DNA of 64,000 nt from Cenococcum geophilum 1.58 (lineage: Eukaryota > Ascomycota > Dothideomycetes > Gloniales > Gloniaceae). The notes below the pieces were generated by a model. It ran no database searches and was not told the origin of the DNA. It was given only the letters and a program-made list of their open reading frames with translations. The position numbers were made by a program, and so were the translations under genes. Position 1 is the stretch's first letter, and every line of letters begins with the position of its first letter. Shown here piece after piece: positions 33,491 through 44,775 of this stretch. The stretch is taken from positions 620,001-684,000 of the forward strand of contig KV748201.1 in the NCBI GenBank assembly GCA_001692895.1. Direction: 5' to 3'.

Positions 33491-34879
33491 GTAAAGTGTA
33501 AAGGGACTTTATAGATAGGGGGCTATAAGGACACAATTATAGAATAGGATAGATTAGTAAGACAGATAAATCCTTAAGGAGGTAAGGCCTTTAGGATTAT
33601 AGGGACTATATACTATAGGTATATAACCGGCGACTATCTAAGGTATATCTAGGGTTTGTCCTAAGGGCAACCTAAGGTAGCCGCAATAACATCCCTTATA
33701 TTACCCCCCCCTTTTTTTACAGCCGGTTCCTAATCGCTATTACCTTACGGTAGGGAGATTATAAGGGCTTGTCCCAGAAGGGGTTTAAGGAGATATTAAA
33801 GAAATATTAGTATACTGCTATATATTATCTATCTATCTAACCCCTACTTTAAACTCCTAAAAACCCTTAATAAGGGAAAAACATAACTAGAGAAAAGATG
33901 TGAGGATTACTAAAAACCTATTAAAAGCCTATTAAAATCCTACTAGCAACCACCTAGGCTAACTTAAGAATTTTTATATAACTTTATATCTAAGCCTTTA
34001 TACCGGTTTATAATTAATTATAAATATTATAGGTAATTTAGTATTCCTAATATAGTTCTATAGAACTATTTAGTATATAGCTTAACGTATAGGGCCTTAG
34101 CTTACCGTTACCTTTAACTACTAAAACATAATTTATAATTATTTTATATAGTCCTCTACGTTACTAACGTATTATTCCCGTATTTGCCCTTAGGCTATTA
34201 AATGCGGTTAAGGTATTAATTAGTTAATTAAGGAGACTTATCTCTTAAGATTTAGTATATATGCTTTTAAATCTAATAGTCCTATACTGAATATTTAGTA
34301 TAGCTCTACTACCTAGTAAATAGAAGGGATACTTTGCGATAGCACCTATAGCTATTATACAATTATTAAAAACGTCTATAACGTTATTCTTTAATACTAT
34401 AGTATTGTTTTTAGATATAATTTAAGCTATATATGTCTTCAATTAACGTCTTAATTGCCTTCCCCCGGCTGCGTTATTAGTTTTTATAAGAAAGTAATAG
34501 CTAGATAGCTTATACACCTATTTCCTTTCTTTTAAATAACACTATTACAACGGAGTTATATCGGCAAGGTTACGGCTATTTACTAAAAGGCTATTAGGCA
34601 GCAAAGTATAAAGATACCTTATTTATTAAACTTAATCCTTTTCCTTAATCCCTTACTTTCTATTATTAACCTTTATCTAATTTGGACGTATCTTTAATAT
34701 ATTATTAAGATTTTCTTCTTTTTTTATTATTAATTTAATATACTTCTTTATCCTCCTACTAACTACTCTTTTAAGCAAATTTTATAGCGTATCTTGGCCC
34801 TACCTTTATATATAGAACCCTAACCCCCGCTAACCCGTAACTAGTGCTAGTCCTACCTAAATAATTTTGCCTATATATT
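33491..34879. other. Degraded AT-rich sequence, no gene identified
   Basis: No frame could be assigned. Near 33692 a CAATAACA end followed by TTACCCCCCCCTTTTTTT resembles an LTR end with a reverse-complemented polypurine tract (compare Gypsy C at 23436-23456), but no matching second LTR was found. The composition is that of RIP-mutated repeats. Confidence 0.4.
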
Positions 34880-35290
34880 TTTAAAAAACCAAAAAAACTA
34901 ATAAAAGGATTCTAAAGGCTTATAATAAAACAAGTTACGTTTAAGTTAAACCTACTAGCTAAAATAAAGATCTACCCTATATAGCATATTGTAATACTAG
35001 AGCTAGTATATAAGAATATTAAGCTACTAGTTTATAAAGCAGACACGTATAGAGGATAGGAAGAAGATAAATAGCAAGTTTTAAAGATTGTTAGTTATAA
35101 GAATATTAATAACGAAATATAGTATAAGGTAAAGTGGATAGGCTATAATAAGACTACTTAGGAGCTACTAGAAACCCTAAAAAACGCTATAGAGAAGGTA
35201 TAGGAGTATTAGAAGAAATTAGGTCAGGCAGTATTAATAAAGAAAAATCGCTAAAAAATAAGTTACCTAAGGGGGACCTAAGAAGAGCAG
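34880..35290 (+). pseudogene. Chromodomain C-terminus of another Gypsy integrase (F)
   Basis: The plus strand reads KIKIYPIxHIVILELVYKN, equivalent to the IHPVFHVSLLEP integrase tail. Then comes a chromodomain, VLKIVSYKNINNEI and YKVKWIGYNKTTxELLE, ending with a basic tail. Gypsy E is inserted at its end with TSD AGCAG, and the frame resumes at 41315. RT and integrase cores of this copy were not found upstream, so it is a fragment. The aromatic and charged chromodomain positions are mostly retained. Confidence 0.7.
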
Positions 35291-35515
35291 TGTTAGCGAC
35301 TTAGTCAATCGAGGCACGAGCACGGCAAGAGGGACGCGCAAGCCTATACGATTAGTAGTCTATAAACGAAGATCTAAAGCTAAAGAAAGGAAAGGAGAAA
35401 AAGAGCAGCGCTAGTTAAAGTAGGGTTTTTTTATACGGTCTTCTAGTTACGTAACCGCGAAGTTCTGCTAAGTTCTACCAACCAAGTTCTGCCAAGTTCT
35501 GCCAGTGCCGTAATA
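35291..35515 (-). repeat. Gypsy E left (3') LTR, 225 bp
   Basis: Ends GCCGTAATA. The CACGTG site has become TTACGTAA (35447-35454). Followed by the polypurine tract in complement (TTACCCCCCCC). Confidence 0.9.
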
Positions 35516-35559
35516 TTACCCCCCCCCTCCGCAAAAGCCTGCCCTTAGGCTTTGTAGTC

Positions 35560-38500
35560 CGTATTATACTTATAGGGCGTTCTTATCTTTATNTTCTTCC
35601 NGTAGCTTNTNGTNTTNNCTATACNAGNACTNTATCNACTNNTNTAGGTACTTTAGGGGTCCTAGTTTATTAGGGTAGCGGTTATAGAATTCTTAAAGCT
35701 TATAGGGACTGCTAATAAAGTTCTATGCTAGGTACTAGGTAGGATCTGGGTTATAGCCTTTCCAACTAACGCGGTACTTTAGCGTTTTCCTTACTAGTTT
35801 ATAGGCCAGTACTTCTTTAATTTCCTATTTGTTATCGCTATTGACTTAAATTAGTAGGGGAGGTTCGTTCTTTTGTCTAGGTAATAAGTTGTTTACAGCT
35901 TTCCATAGCTTATCCAGCAAGAAAATGGGGTAAACCTTAATTAAATCTGGGAGCTTTACTTTATATAAGTTACCTATCTTCTTAAGGACCTTATACGGTC
36001 CCGCTATTTAATAGTCTAGCTTATAGCTAGGCCGTTTCGTCTTTTAGTTTTTTGTTATAACCTAGACTATATCGCCTATAGTAAAGTTAGGTTCGCGCCT
36101 ATGCTTATTTACCTACTATTCTATTAATTTCTAAGCCTTTTTTAGATTTATATGGGCTACTATCTAGGCTTCCTCTAAGCGCTTAGCGTACTGCTAGGCT
36201 TCCTTATAAGATAGTTTCTTACGTACAATCCATGGTCCTTCTAGTTTATCCTAGTTAAAGCTTATTTAGGGTAAATACCCTATTTCTAGTTGGATAGGTG
36301 CAAATCCCGTAGAGTTATAGGGTAGGGTCGCCTGGGCGTAGTTTATTAGGGGTAACAGTTTGCCCTAGTTATTCTAGAAGTAGTTAATAAAAGGCCGGAG
36401 TCTCTAATCTAAATATTAATTTATAATCTCCGTCTAGCTATCTGTCTGGGGGTAGTATACTATAAAGAGCTTTAGCCTAATACCTAGGATCTGGGTAAAC
36501 TTGTTCTAAAAGGCTAATATAAATTACGGGCCGTAATTAGATATAATAGTATCTAGTAGTCCGTAAATGCAGTAGACGTAGTAGATATATAATTAGGCCG
36601 CCTCCTTAGTATTAATATTCTTATAATAGGGAATTAAAAACGGGCGCTTGCTAAAGCGGTTAACTAGAATTATAACTATATTATATCCGTTACGGTCTAT
36701 TAGTAGCTTATAAAAGTCTATAGAGATATACTACTAGGGGCGGTTAGGTATTAAGAGAGGTTTTAATAGTCCTAGGATCTTATCTTATGGAATTATAGAT
36801 TTACGGCAGCTGTTGTAATTCCATATATAACGGTTAATATCTATAACTATTCTGGGCTAGTAGTAGCGGTTACTAATAATCTTATAGGTCTTATTTTTTT
36901 AGGGTGGGCTATAGAGACCTAGGCATAAGCTTCGGCAATAAGCTAGGTCCGTAAGTTCTATTTTTTAGCTACTACTAGCCGTTTCTAGTACTTAAGTAGT
37001 CCGTTTTTAAGGNACTATAGNCTAGTAACNTTNTTTNCCTTTTNANNGTANTNCTATANAGAGGGGGTTGTTTANTTAGCCTATAGTAGTTTATTAATAA
37101 GGTTAAGTTTAAAGGAGTTAATAGGATATATCTTGGCGCCTAAGGAGTCTATACTTAGTTCTGCCTATATCTAAAGGTTAAGGTGTTCTAGTTATAGTAA
37201 CATTTAGGTCTATAGTAAGATCTTTACAGCTATCTAGTTATTTAGGTTTTACTTACGCCTTATAAGAGTGTCCGCGCGGTTTATAGCACCTAGTCTATAT
37301 ATAATTAAGAAGTTAAACTAAGATAGGGTATCTACCTAGCGTGCCTACTAGACCGTAAAAGCCTTAGTTATTATAAAATATTCTAGGGTCTTATAATTTA
37401 AAACTACCTTAATCAGCTTAGGGGTCCCCTCTAGCTATATACGCTAGTACTAAAAGCTAGAAATAATAGCTAGCATTTCTTTATTATAGATATAGTAATT
37501 TAGCTTAGCATTTATTATAGTCTTTAAATAGTATATAATAGGGTGCTACTCTCCGTCCAGTTGCTTCTGGGAAAAAACACTAGCCATTACGCTGTCTAAG
37601 GTATTAGTTTCTAGCATTAAGGGCCGTTTTAGGTTAAAATAGGTAAGTAGGGGAGCCGATACCAGCCGTTTCTTAAGCTTATTAAAGGCCTACCTATATA
37701 TGGCGTTAAAGTGGAAGGGCTGGTCTTTTTTAGTAAGATAGTTAAGAGGCTAGGTAATCCTACTGTAGTTCTTAATAAAGCGTTAGTAGAAGTTATAAAA
37801 CCCTAAAAAGGATTATACCCCCTTTACGGTCCATAGGGGTGCCTACTAGTTAATTACAGCTGTTTTTTCTGGGTCGGTTTTAATTCCATCTATACTAATA
37901 ATAAAACCTAGGTACTTTATACGCTTAATACTAAACTCTAACTTCTTAATGTTAACCTAGAGGCTAGCCTTGCGGAGCTATTATAGGACTTTATAAACGT
38001 GCTCCTTGTATTCTAGCTCGTTCTTAAAGTAAATTATAATATTATCTAAATAGGCCATATAGAAATTGTTAAGGTAGTTAAAGAGTATATTATTTATATA
38101 CCGCTAGTACGTAGCTAGTCTATTAGTTAGTCTAAAAGGGAGCACTTTATATTTATACGTTCCGTAATAGGTTTAAAATATAGTAAAATCTTTAGACCTA
38201 AGGTCTATCCTAATTTAGTAAAAGGCCTAGTAAATATTAAGCTTTATAAAGACCTTAGCTCTACTTATTTGGGCTAGAGTCTTATTAAGTAGGGGTAGCG
38301 GATAGCGATCCTTGTGGGTTATATTATTTAGCTTATAGTAGTTAATACAGAAGTAGAGTCCTCTATTTGGCTTTTTAATAAAGAGAATAGGTAAGGTAAA
38401 AGGGGCTTAGCTAGGCTTAATAAAGCCCTTATTTAGGTTATTAATAAGATACTACTTTATAGCCTATAATTTAGTAATAAACTACTTATAGAGGGGGCTA

Positions 38501-39650
38501 AAGCTAAGGGTATTTTCTTTGCCCTGCTTAATCTCAATTTTATAGTTATACGGTTAGTAAGGTAGAAGTATATTAAACGCTGCTTTAGAGAATATGTCCT
38601 TAAATTTCTAGTGTTAATAGGGCAGCTTTTATTCTACTAGTTCCTTATCTATAAGCTCGCTTTCTTATCCACTAAGCTTATTTCCCTTTTCCTTAATTAT
38701 TTAATTAATTTCGTATAAGCTTGTTATAAAGGTGACTGTATTAGGCTAAACTAAATTTTAGTAGAATCCTATAGTACTAATATAGCAGATATTAACTAGT
38801 GGGAGGTCTGCTGGTTTCCTTATAGCCGTTTTCTGGACCGTATTTTGCGGTTTAGGGTTTATAATCTTTTTTAGCTCCTATTCTATCTTCCATAGGTTAT
38901 CCCTCTAATCTATTAGTTTAGTATAACGTTTAACATCCCTTACTGTTCTTTGTAGCTATATAGGGCCTAAGCTCTCTATAGGGGGCTTTTCTAGGTTATT
39001 ACTAACTTTTTAGGTCTTTAATGTGGGTGGCGTAATATAGGTAGTTTGGGGGCGACGTAGTATACGGATCCGTTGTAAATTAAGCTGTATATTTTTCTTA
39101 AAGGCCTAGTCCCTACGTATAGCATCAGCCTGGTAAATAGTATTAATCTAAGGCCGTATAAGGTTTTCTATTATAATGCTAATTTCTTTTATAAAGGAAG
39201 GGGTTAGGGGTAAGGTTTTAGGCTAGGTAAGCCGTCTACTTTATATATTAAGCTATAAGCCTAAATAGGCTAGCTATTTTCGCCCTAAGATTATATTATG
39301 GCTACCTAGGTCCGTAATAAGGAAGGGGGCATTATATTACCTTTGTCTGTTAACACAGAGATAAATCCACAAGATAGTCATAATAGGTGGTCCTATCCGC
39401 CCATTATACCCACGGATAGGAATTGGTTTGGGCAGTTCTTTAATAGGTATATTTAGAAAGTTAGCTAGCTTTATAGCATACTAGGTGTCTATTAAGGTAA
39501 AGGCATTTACTTTAAAGTTAGCTAAAGTAGAGGTTAAAACTTAGTATCTATTACGGAATAAAGTATAAGGGATAGTATAGCTTTTTCTACTAATTAGCCA
39601 ACCTAGATTAATATCTAATATATTAATCCCTTTTAACCCTAGAGAGGAGT
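35560..39650 (-). pseudogene. Gypsy E pol
   Basis: Collinear with Gypsy C: protease about 39550-39300, RT about 38520-37900 (minus-strand CINYYKLNN-like words from 38360), RNase H about 37800-37250, integrase about 36960-36100 and a chromodomain about 35860-35700. Frames carry many TAA/TAG codons. It provides the unoccupied site for element K (about 38550). Confidence 0.75.
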
Positions 39651-40760
39651 CTTCCTCTAAGGTTCCTCTTTTTCTAACTCTATATTATCTTCTTAGATTA
39701 ACAGAACCTCGTCCGCTTTTACGTTTATTAGATAATTTTTTATATAGTAGCCTTTCTAACTATAAAAGAAGCAAGCTCCTTAAGCACTAAGGGCCTATAT
39801 ATAGGGGTTGCTATATATAGGCCGAGCATTTGCTAGACCTATAGTAGGGCTAACCGCACGGCTAGCTGCTAAATTAGCGGCGGGCTATATAGGTGGTGCT
39901 ATAGGGGTTGCTAATCGTGCTAGGGTATTACAGGCCGTTCTTATATTGCTTATAGTCTGATTTAAAGGGTTTCTAGCTTTATACCGTTTAGCGCATACCT
40001 TAATTTGGTAGAGGCCTTGGTTAATAGCTAAGCACTAGTCTATAAGTTCCTTTAGCGTCTATATAGTAGTAAAAACTAATAATATAGCTCGCTGCAGGTC
40101 TAGGGTAAGCTTATTAAATAGGTCTGGCATTAAATCTTTTTGGGGAATTTAAGCCTGGCCGGTTAGGTATAGAAAGCAGGTCTAAAAGGCCGAGAAGGTC
40201 TCCGTCGTTTTTATATTTAGGCTTTTATAATTAAGTTAGGCGTTTTATACTTTAAAGGGGTCCTTATAAATAGAAGACAGGTGCATAATTATCTCTTTTC
40301 TAGAGAGGAAGGGATCTGCTAAGTCCTATATATATTAAGGACATAAGTGCGTCTATACGTCCCCGCCGGTACGGCCGAAGACATAGGCTATTTTAGCCTA
40401 AGTAGTAGGGAAGTGGTCCGCATTAACTTTAAGCTTATCCTGTAATTAAAGCTTCTAATTATTAAATATAGGGTTGGTTCCGTCTGTAAGTAATAAGGGG
40501 TCCGCAACCTTTGCGGACTATAATAATACTAATGCTGTATATTAGGCTAGGGCCTTAAGGACTATAGCAAGTCTCTAGGTGTTTAATGACTCTTTACTAG
40601 GTATAAGGGGTTCTCTAGCTTTAAGCAGCTCTTAAAGTCGTTTAATTTTAGTATTAGCTGCTGCAAGCTCCACTTAGAAGTTTAAGTTAGTTGCTATTTT
40701 ACTATTAGAGGTATTTAAGGGTCCTATAGCTGCTTTGCCGGCCGCTATAATTCTTAGTAT
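39650..40760 (-). pseudogene. Gypsy E gag, start codon lost
   Basis: Aligned to Gypsy C and G Gag, the initiator reads ATA (40760-40758) instead of ATG. The knuckle at about 39775-39731 reads CFFYSxKGYYIKNY: one cysteine ligand survives and three ligands have become tyrosine. Confidence 0.7.
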
Positions 40761-40964
40761 AGTGATACGGTTATTAGGGTAACTTCTAGTAGGGTTCTTA
40801 TAGGGGTTCTAGTCTGTGCGTGTTCTATAGATCTTATTATTCTTTTCTGTTCTTTAAGTTCTAGTAATAGCCTTTAGGTCTGCTTCTGTGTTCTATTTTT
40901 ATTTATAGTTTATAAATATTTTTAAGTTCCTTCTTAGGAAGAAGAGTAGACGAGCTTTAGATAA

Positions 40965-41309
40965 TGTTAGCGACTTAGTTAATTAAGGCACGAGCACGGC
41001 AAGAGGGACGCGCAAGCCTATATGATTGGTAGTCTATAAACGAAGATCTAAAGCTAGAGAAAGGAAAGGAGAAGAAGAGCAGCGCTGGTCAAAGTAGGGT
41101 TCTTTTATACGGTCTTCTAGTCACGTGACCGCGAAGTTCTACCAAGTTCTGCTAACCAAGTTCTGCCAAGTTCTGCTAACCAAGTTCTGCCAAGTTCTGC
41201 TAACTAAGTTCTGCCAAGTTCTGCTAACCAAGTTCTGCCAAGTTCTGCTAACTAAGTTCTGCTAAGTTCTGCTAACTAAGTTCTGCCAAGTTCTGCCAGT
41301 GCCGTAACA
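40965..41309 (-). repeat. Gypsy E right (5') LTR, 345 bp, with 24 bp repeat expansion
   Basis: The unit AAGTTCTGCCAAGTTCTGCT (plus AACC or AACT) repeats through about 41135-41290. The intact TCACGTGA lies at 41121-41128. LTRs are identical when an element integrates, so the length difference arose afterwards. Confidence 0.9.
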
Positions 41310-41314
41310 AGCAG

Positions 41315-42235
41315 CTGCCGAGTTACTTGGATCCATTTCCTTCTTAGCGGGAAGAGGATCCGTTCTTTTATTACTAAGTTCCTATAGACCCTGTTTTATA
41401 AGCTTTTACTCCTTAAAATAAACCTTCTTATAGACCTTTTTAAGATGGAGTAACTAAGCAGACGCCGTGATACGGGCTTTAAGGGCCTTCTACTCTACGT
41501 TATAAAAACATTCTAATTTAGTAAGGACTTAAGACAGTTTACTATCTAGCCGCGTAGTAGTAGATTAAATATAAGACCCTAAGGCAAATTAATTAGGGAA
41601 CTAGACGACTATTAAGGATAATAGGTTGCGTATATTTAGCATTAGAGACAGAGCAAACATCGTAGGACGAATAAATATTCGCTTTAGTACACTCTAAGTA
41701 AGAGGACGGTTATCGCGAAGATAGGTTTACTAACGCAATATAAACTAACCCCTTTTTTAAATAGTGAGAACATAGAGATAATATAATCTCACTAAGGGAT
41801 AATATCATAGCAACAGTACGAGTATGACGTTGCGCCTACGAAGAAGAAAGAACTTTAGGTATAATAAGTAATAATTTTAACTAAATTAATTAGACGGATA
41901 TTACACCTCTAGTAAGCGACTTAGAGATATTAGAAATCTTTAAAGATAAAGATAAAGAGGAGGGAGATAGTGTTACGGACGCTTTAAGTACAATATTACG
42001 ACTACTTAGAGAAGAGTTAAAAGAAGCTAGTTAGTTAATTTAGGCACGGTCTAGAATAAAGCCGATAGAGCTATATAACGAGGAATAGTAACTAAGGTTA
42101 TATGACGTTATACGCAGTATACGCAGTATATAAAGGGGACGTACGTATAATACGTATAAGAAGGATTTTATAGGAGTACGGTAGTGTATTTAAGGACCCT
42201 TAGTTTTTACCTAGATAGTTCCTTCCTTATAGTAA
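41315..42235 (+). other. Coding-like RIP-degraded stretch, unknown
   Basis: Frame from the F chromodomain fragment runs across the Gypsy E insertion site (LPSYLDPFPS, EDPFFYY, IDPVLxAFTP) to about 41650. A second region (41860-42110) reads DITPLVSDLEILEIFKDKDK and LLREELKEAS. Nothing diagnostic was seen. The second part may belong to the N-terminal portion of the Helitron protein that follows. Confidence 0.35.
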
Positions 42236-44230
42236 TTCTTAGAATACAATTAGAGTTAATCTATTAGGCAACTACTCTACTAGTTATTATTACGTTATTA
42301 ACTTTAATTTGCATTACCTACACACTTAGCCTAATAACGAGCCTACCGTAGTACTTGTTATAAAGTTCCGTTACACCCGTAACGGACCCGCCTACCCTTT
42401 AGGTAAAATTTAAGCCGTCTCTCTATAACAATCTCCCTTATATTTTAGCGCATTAGCCTAATCTTCTAGGTAGTATTAAGGATGTATATTTAGATTACGG
42501 CCTATATCTTATCTAGTAGGTACTTATAGACTATAGTAAAACTCTTATAAATTACTTTCTGCCTCTATTATAGCACCGCCAAGACCTTATAGATAGTAAC
42601 CCGCTTATTACTATCCCTTAACCCGTTAGCGTCTAACGAGAAGTGGTCCATGCGCGAACACTGGTTTTAAAATAACGCGTGCACCTAATTAAAAGCTTCG
42701 TATTTCTCAGTACGGGCGTTGAATTCAGCTCGATTGATTGGCTAGCTCTTATCGATAACCGTTAGACGCGAATTAACGGGTTAAGGGATAGAGCTTAATT
42801 ATAGTACTATTAAGGAAGGCTGTCTTTTTATAGAGCTACGCTCCTAGCTAAATTCTAACTAGGCCGCCTGCTTTATTACGGTTACTACTGCTATAGATAC
42901 GGACCTATAGACCGCCTATTTTTTCCTATAGGGCCCTATAAGCAATAGTAAACCCTTTCTTTACTACTATATTTACTACTACTACCGCTCTTATAGCTGT
43001 ATTATTCTCTATATTACCTCTTCTAGTATAGCTGCCCTTTTACTGCCTAGCGGCCGAACTGCCTACTTCTGTTTTTATATTCCTATTAATCTATATAAGG
43101 AATCCATATATAACGTGCCTAAAGACTCTTAGCTAGTATAGTTACTGCGCTCTACTACCCTTATAATTTAGGACGAAGTGCTAATATAGCACCGTTACTG
43201 CTTTAAAGCCGTATACTATATGCTTATAGACGTCCGCTTTAACACCTAGGCTCTTTTTAGCAGTATTCCCGTTATTTTAGGCGGTAATTTTACTTAGATT
43301 TTACCTATTGTAAAACGGGGGACCTATGCTAATATTATTGCGGCCTACTTATAGCAGTCCTTTTTATAGCCTTCCCTCTATATTCTATCGTTACGCTAGA
43401 ATATACGCGTTTTAGAAGGCGAGCTAAATTAACACTTTGCTACCTAGGTTTATAGTCTTTCTTATAACCCTACTCTTACTAGCCGTATCTAGTTACCTGC
43501 TAGTATGGCCTAGTTTACTAGCCTATAACCTTTTTTTAACTCTATTTATCCTCCCGCTCTTTTATAGTAGGCGTATACTAATCTTTATATATTCTATAGC
43601 CGTGCTATTTTAACCATCTATAATAATACCGTTGCTGCTATTAATAATACTATTCTCCACTCCCTTAATAGCCCTAAGTCCGTTTTCTACTCTATAAATA
43701 CTATAGAATAGGACGATCTAAATACTAATAATACTCCCCCCCCCTAAAGCTTTTATAGAGCTTTAACCCCATAGGCCTTTCTCCCGTATAGCTTTATCTT
43801 AAGGTTAGCGCTCTAATAATCCTTTTACGGAACCTATATCCTAAAGAAGGTCTCTATAACGGTACCTATATAGTTTTTACTTAGATAGGCCGCCGCTATC
43901 TTAAAGCCTATATTCTTAGCGGTACCTTCGCTAACTAGCTACGGGTTATCCCGTAAATTAAGCTATTTTCTATAAAAGGCGAGCTACTGTTTATTATTAG
44001 TTAATAGCAGTTTCCTATCTATTTATTTTTTATAATAACCGTAAATAAGTTATAGGGTTAGTCTTTTAACTTTATAGGCGTTAATTTACGGATACTAGTT
44101 TTTATATATAGTCAGCTCTATATTGCACTGTCTTAAGTTACTACCATAAATAGTATTTTAGTACTACTTCCCTAAAATTAAATAGAAACGGACAATATTA
44201 TATATCTAGAAGTTTTGCTTTCGTAATATA
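42236..44230 (+). pseudogene. Helitron PIF1-like helicase remnant H2
   Basis: Upstream part near 42460-42610 reads LDYGLYLI and LIDSNPLITI. After a 179 bp MITE it continues STIKEG, AACFITVTTAIDTDL, and a Walker A region FFLxGPISNSKPFLY (from GPxGSGKT). Next come LIIxDEVLIxHRYCFKAVYY (Walker B), VILGGNFTxILPIVKRG, RAILTIYNNTVAAINNTILH, LYPKEGLYNGTYIV, and FFIITVNKLxGxSFNFIGVN. These are the ordered motifs of the helicase half of Helitron RepHel. The Rep (HUH) half was not recognised. Heavy RIP; not functional. Confidence 0.85.
42612..42790. mobile_element. 179 bp MITE inside the Helitron helicase
   Basis: The terminal inverted repeats are about 27-31 bp: TATCCCTTAACCCGTTA then GCGTCTAACG at the left (42612-42638), and their complement at the right (42760-42790, with four extra bases). 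TA is the likely target duplication. The interior is GC-balanced and keeps CpA/TpG, unlike the host sequence, so it inserted late or is too short to be RIP-mutated. Confidence 0.7.
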
Positions 44231-44350
44231 GTAGTAGTAGTAGTAGTAGTAGCGGTAGTAGTAGCAGTGGGAGTAAAAGTAGGAGCAGAAGTAGGAGCGG
44301 CAGCAGTAGCGGTAGTAGTGGTAATGGTAGTAATAGTAGTGCTAGTACTA
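44218..44350. repeat. GTA/GCA/GGA triplet tract
   Basis: Begins as (GTA)n then decays to GCA, GGA and GTG triplets. In the helicase frame it would read a valine/alanine run at the C-terminus. H1 carries the complementary CTA tract at the same place (32440-32510). Confidence 0.8.
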
Positions 44351-44489
44351 TTGCTTAAAGAAGAAGATAACGACTATAACAATATAAATAGCTATTATTA
44401 ATATACATTATGTAATTAATTATGTAAATTATATAAAGGCTACCTAAGTTAAAACAGCAAAAGGCCACCTGAGTCGAGACAGCGAGACG

Positions 44490-44510
44490 CCACCTCGCGT
44501 AGCGAGGTGG
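44490..44510 (+). other. Hairpin at the presumed Helitron 3' end
   Basis: Perfect 9 bp stem with 3 base loop: CCACCTCGC-GTA-GCGAGGTGG, followed by TAG. Composition changes abruptly to ordinary host DNA immediately after. Helitrons end in a short hairpin a few bases before CTRR. Here the bases after the stem read TAGATT, so the exact cut point is uncertain. Confidence 0.6.
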
Positions 44511-44775
44511 TAGATTGGATTTCCTCCTAGTTTCGGTGATGACTGTATCAGTTGGAACAGCCTCTCGGTTCTTTTGACACCGATGAGATGCTTAAAGTTC
44601 GCTCTTTCGGCACCCAAGCTCCGAATGTATTAGTTCCTACCCGTTCTTCGGAGGGTCATATAGTCTTCTCCAATATGTTTTGCAAATAAAAGCTGGCGGC
44701 ACTCCTTTAGGTCCCTTTTCGAGACTTTATTAAAATTAGACCATCCTTGGATTTCATCCATTCAGATCGAACACT

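Larger units (their letters stand above)
35291..41309 (-). mobile_element. Gypsy E, complete chromovirus (6.0 kb)
   Basis: TSD AGCAG flanks the element (35286-35290, 41310-41314). The LTRs begin TGTTAGCGACTTAG and end TAATA (left) or TAACA (right). It is the same family as Gypsy C and nearly collinear with it (gag right, chromodomain left). The right LTR is 345 bp against 225 bp for the left; the 120 bp excess is five 24 bp units. N bases occur at 35593-35642 and 37012-37076. Confidence 0.92.

Noticed and set aside
33497..33691. Possible LTR (TGTAAAGG to CAATAACA followed by a pyrimidine tract)
   Set aside because: No second copy, no TSD pair, and the left end lies inside helicase-like sequence of H1.
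42240..44230. DUF3435/Starship or Crypton tyrosine recombinase
   Set aside because: The ordered motifs are Walker A, Walker B, GGDF and the SQG region of a PIF1/Helitron helicase; no recombinase R-H-R-Y pattern was seen here or elsewhere in the window.
44221..44345. Triplet tract as a CRISPR-like or regulatory array
   Set aside because: Simple GTA/GCA repeats without spacers, in a eukaryotic transposon; also present in the second Helitron copy.
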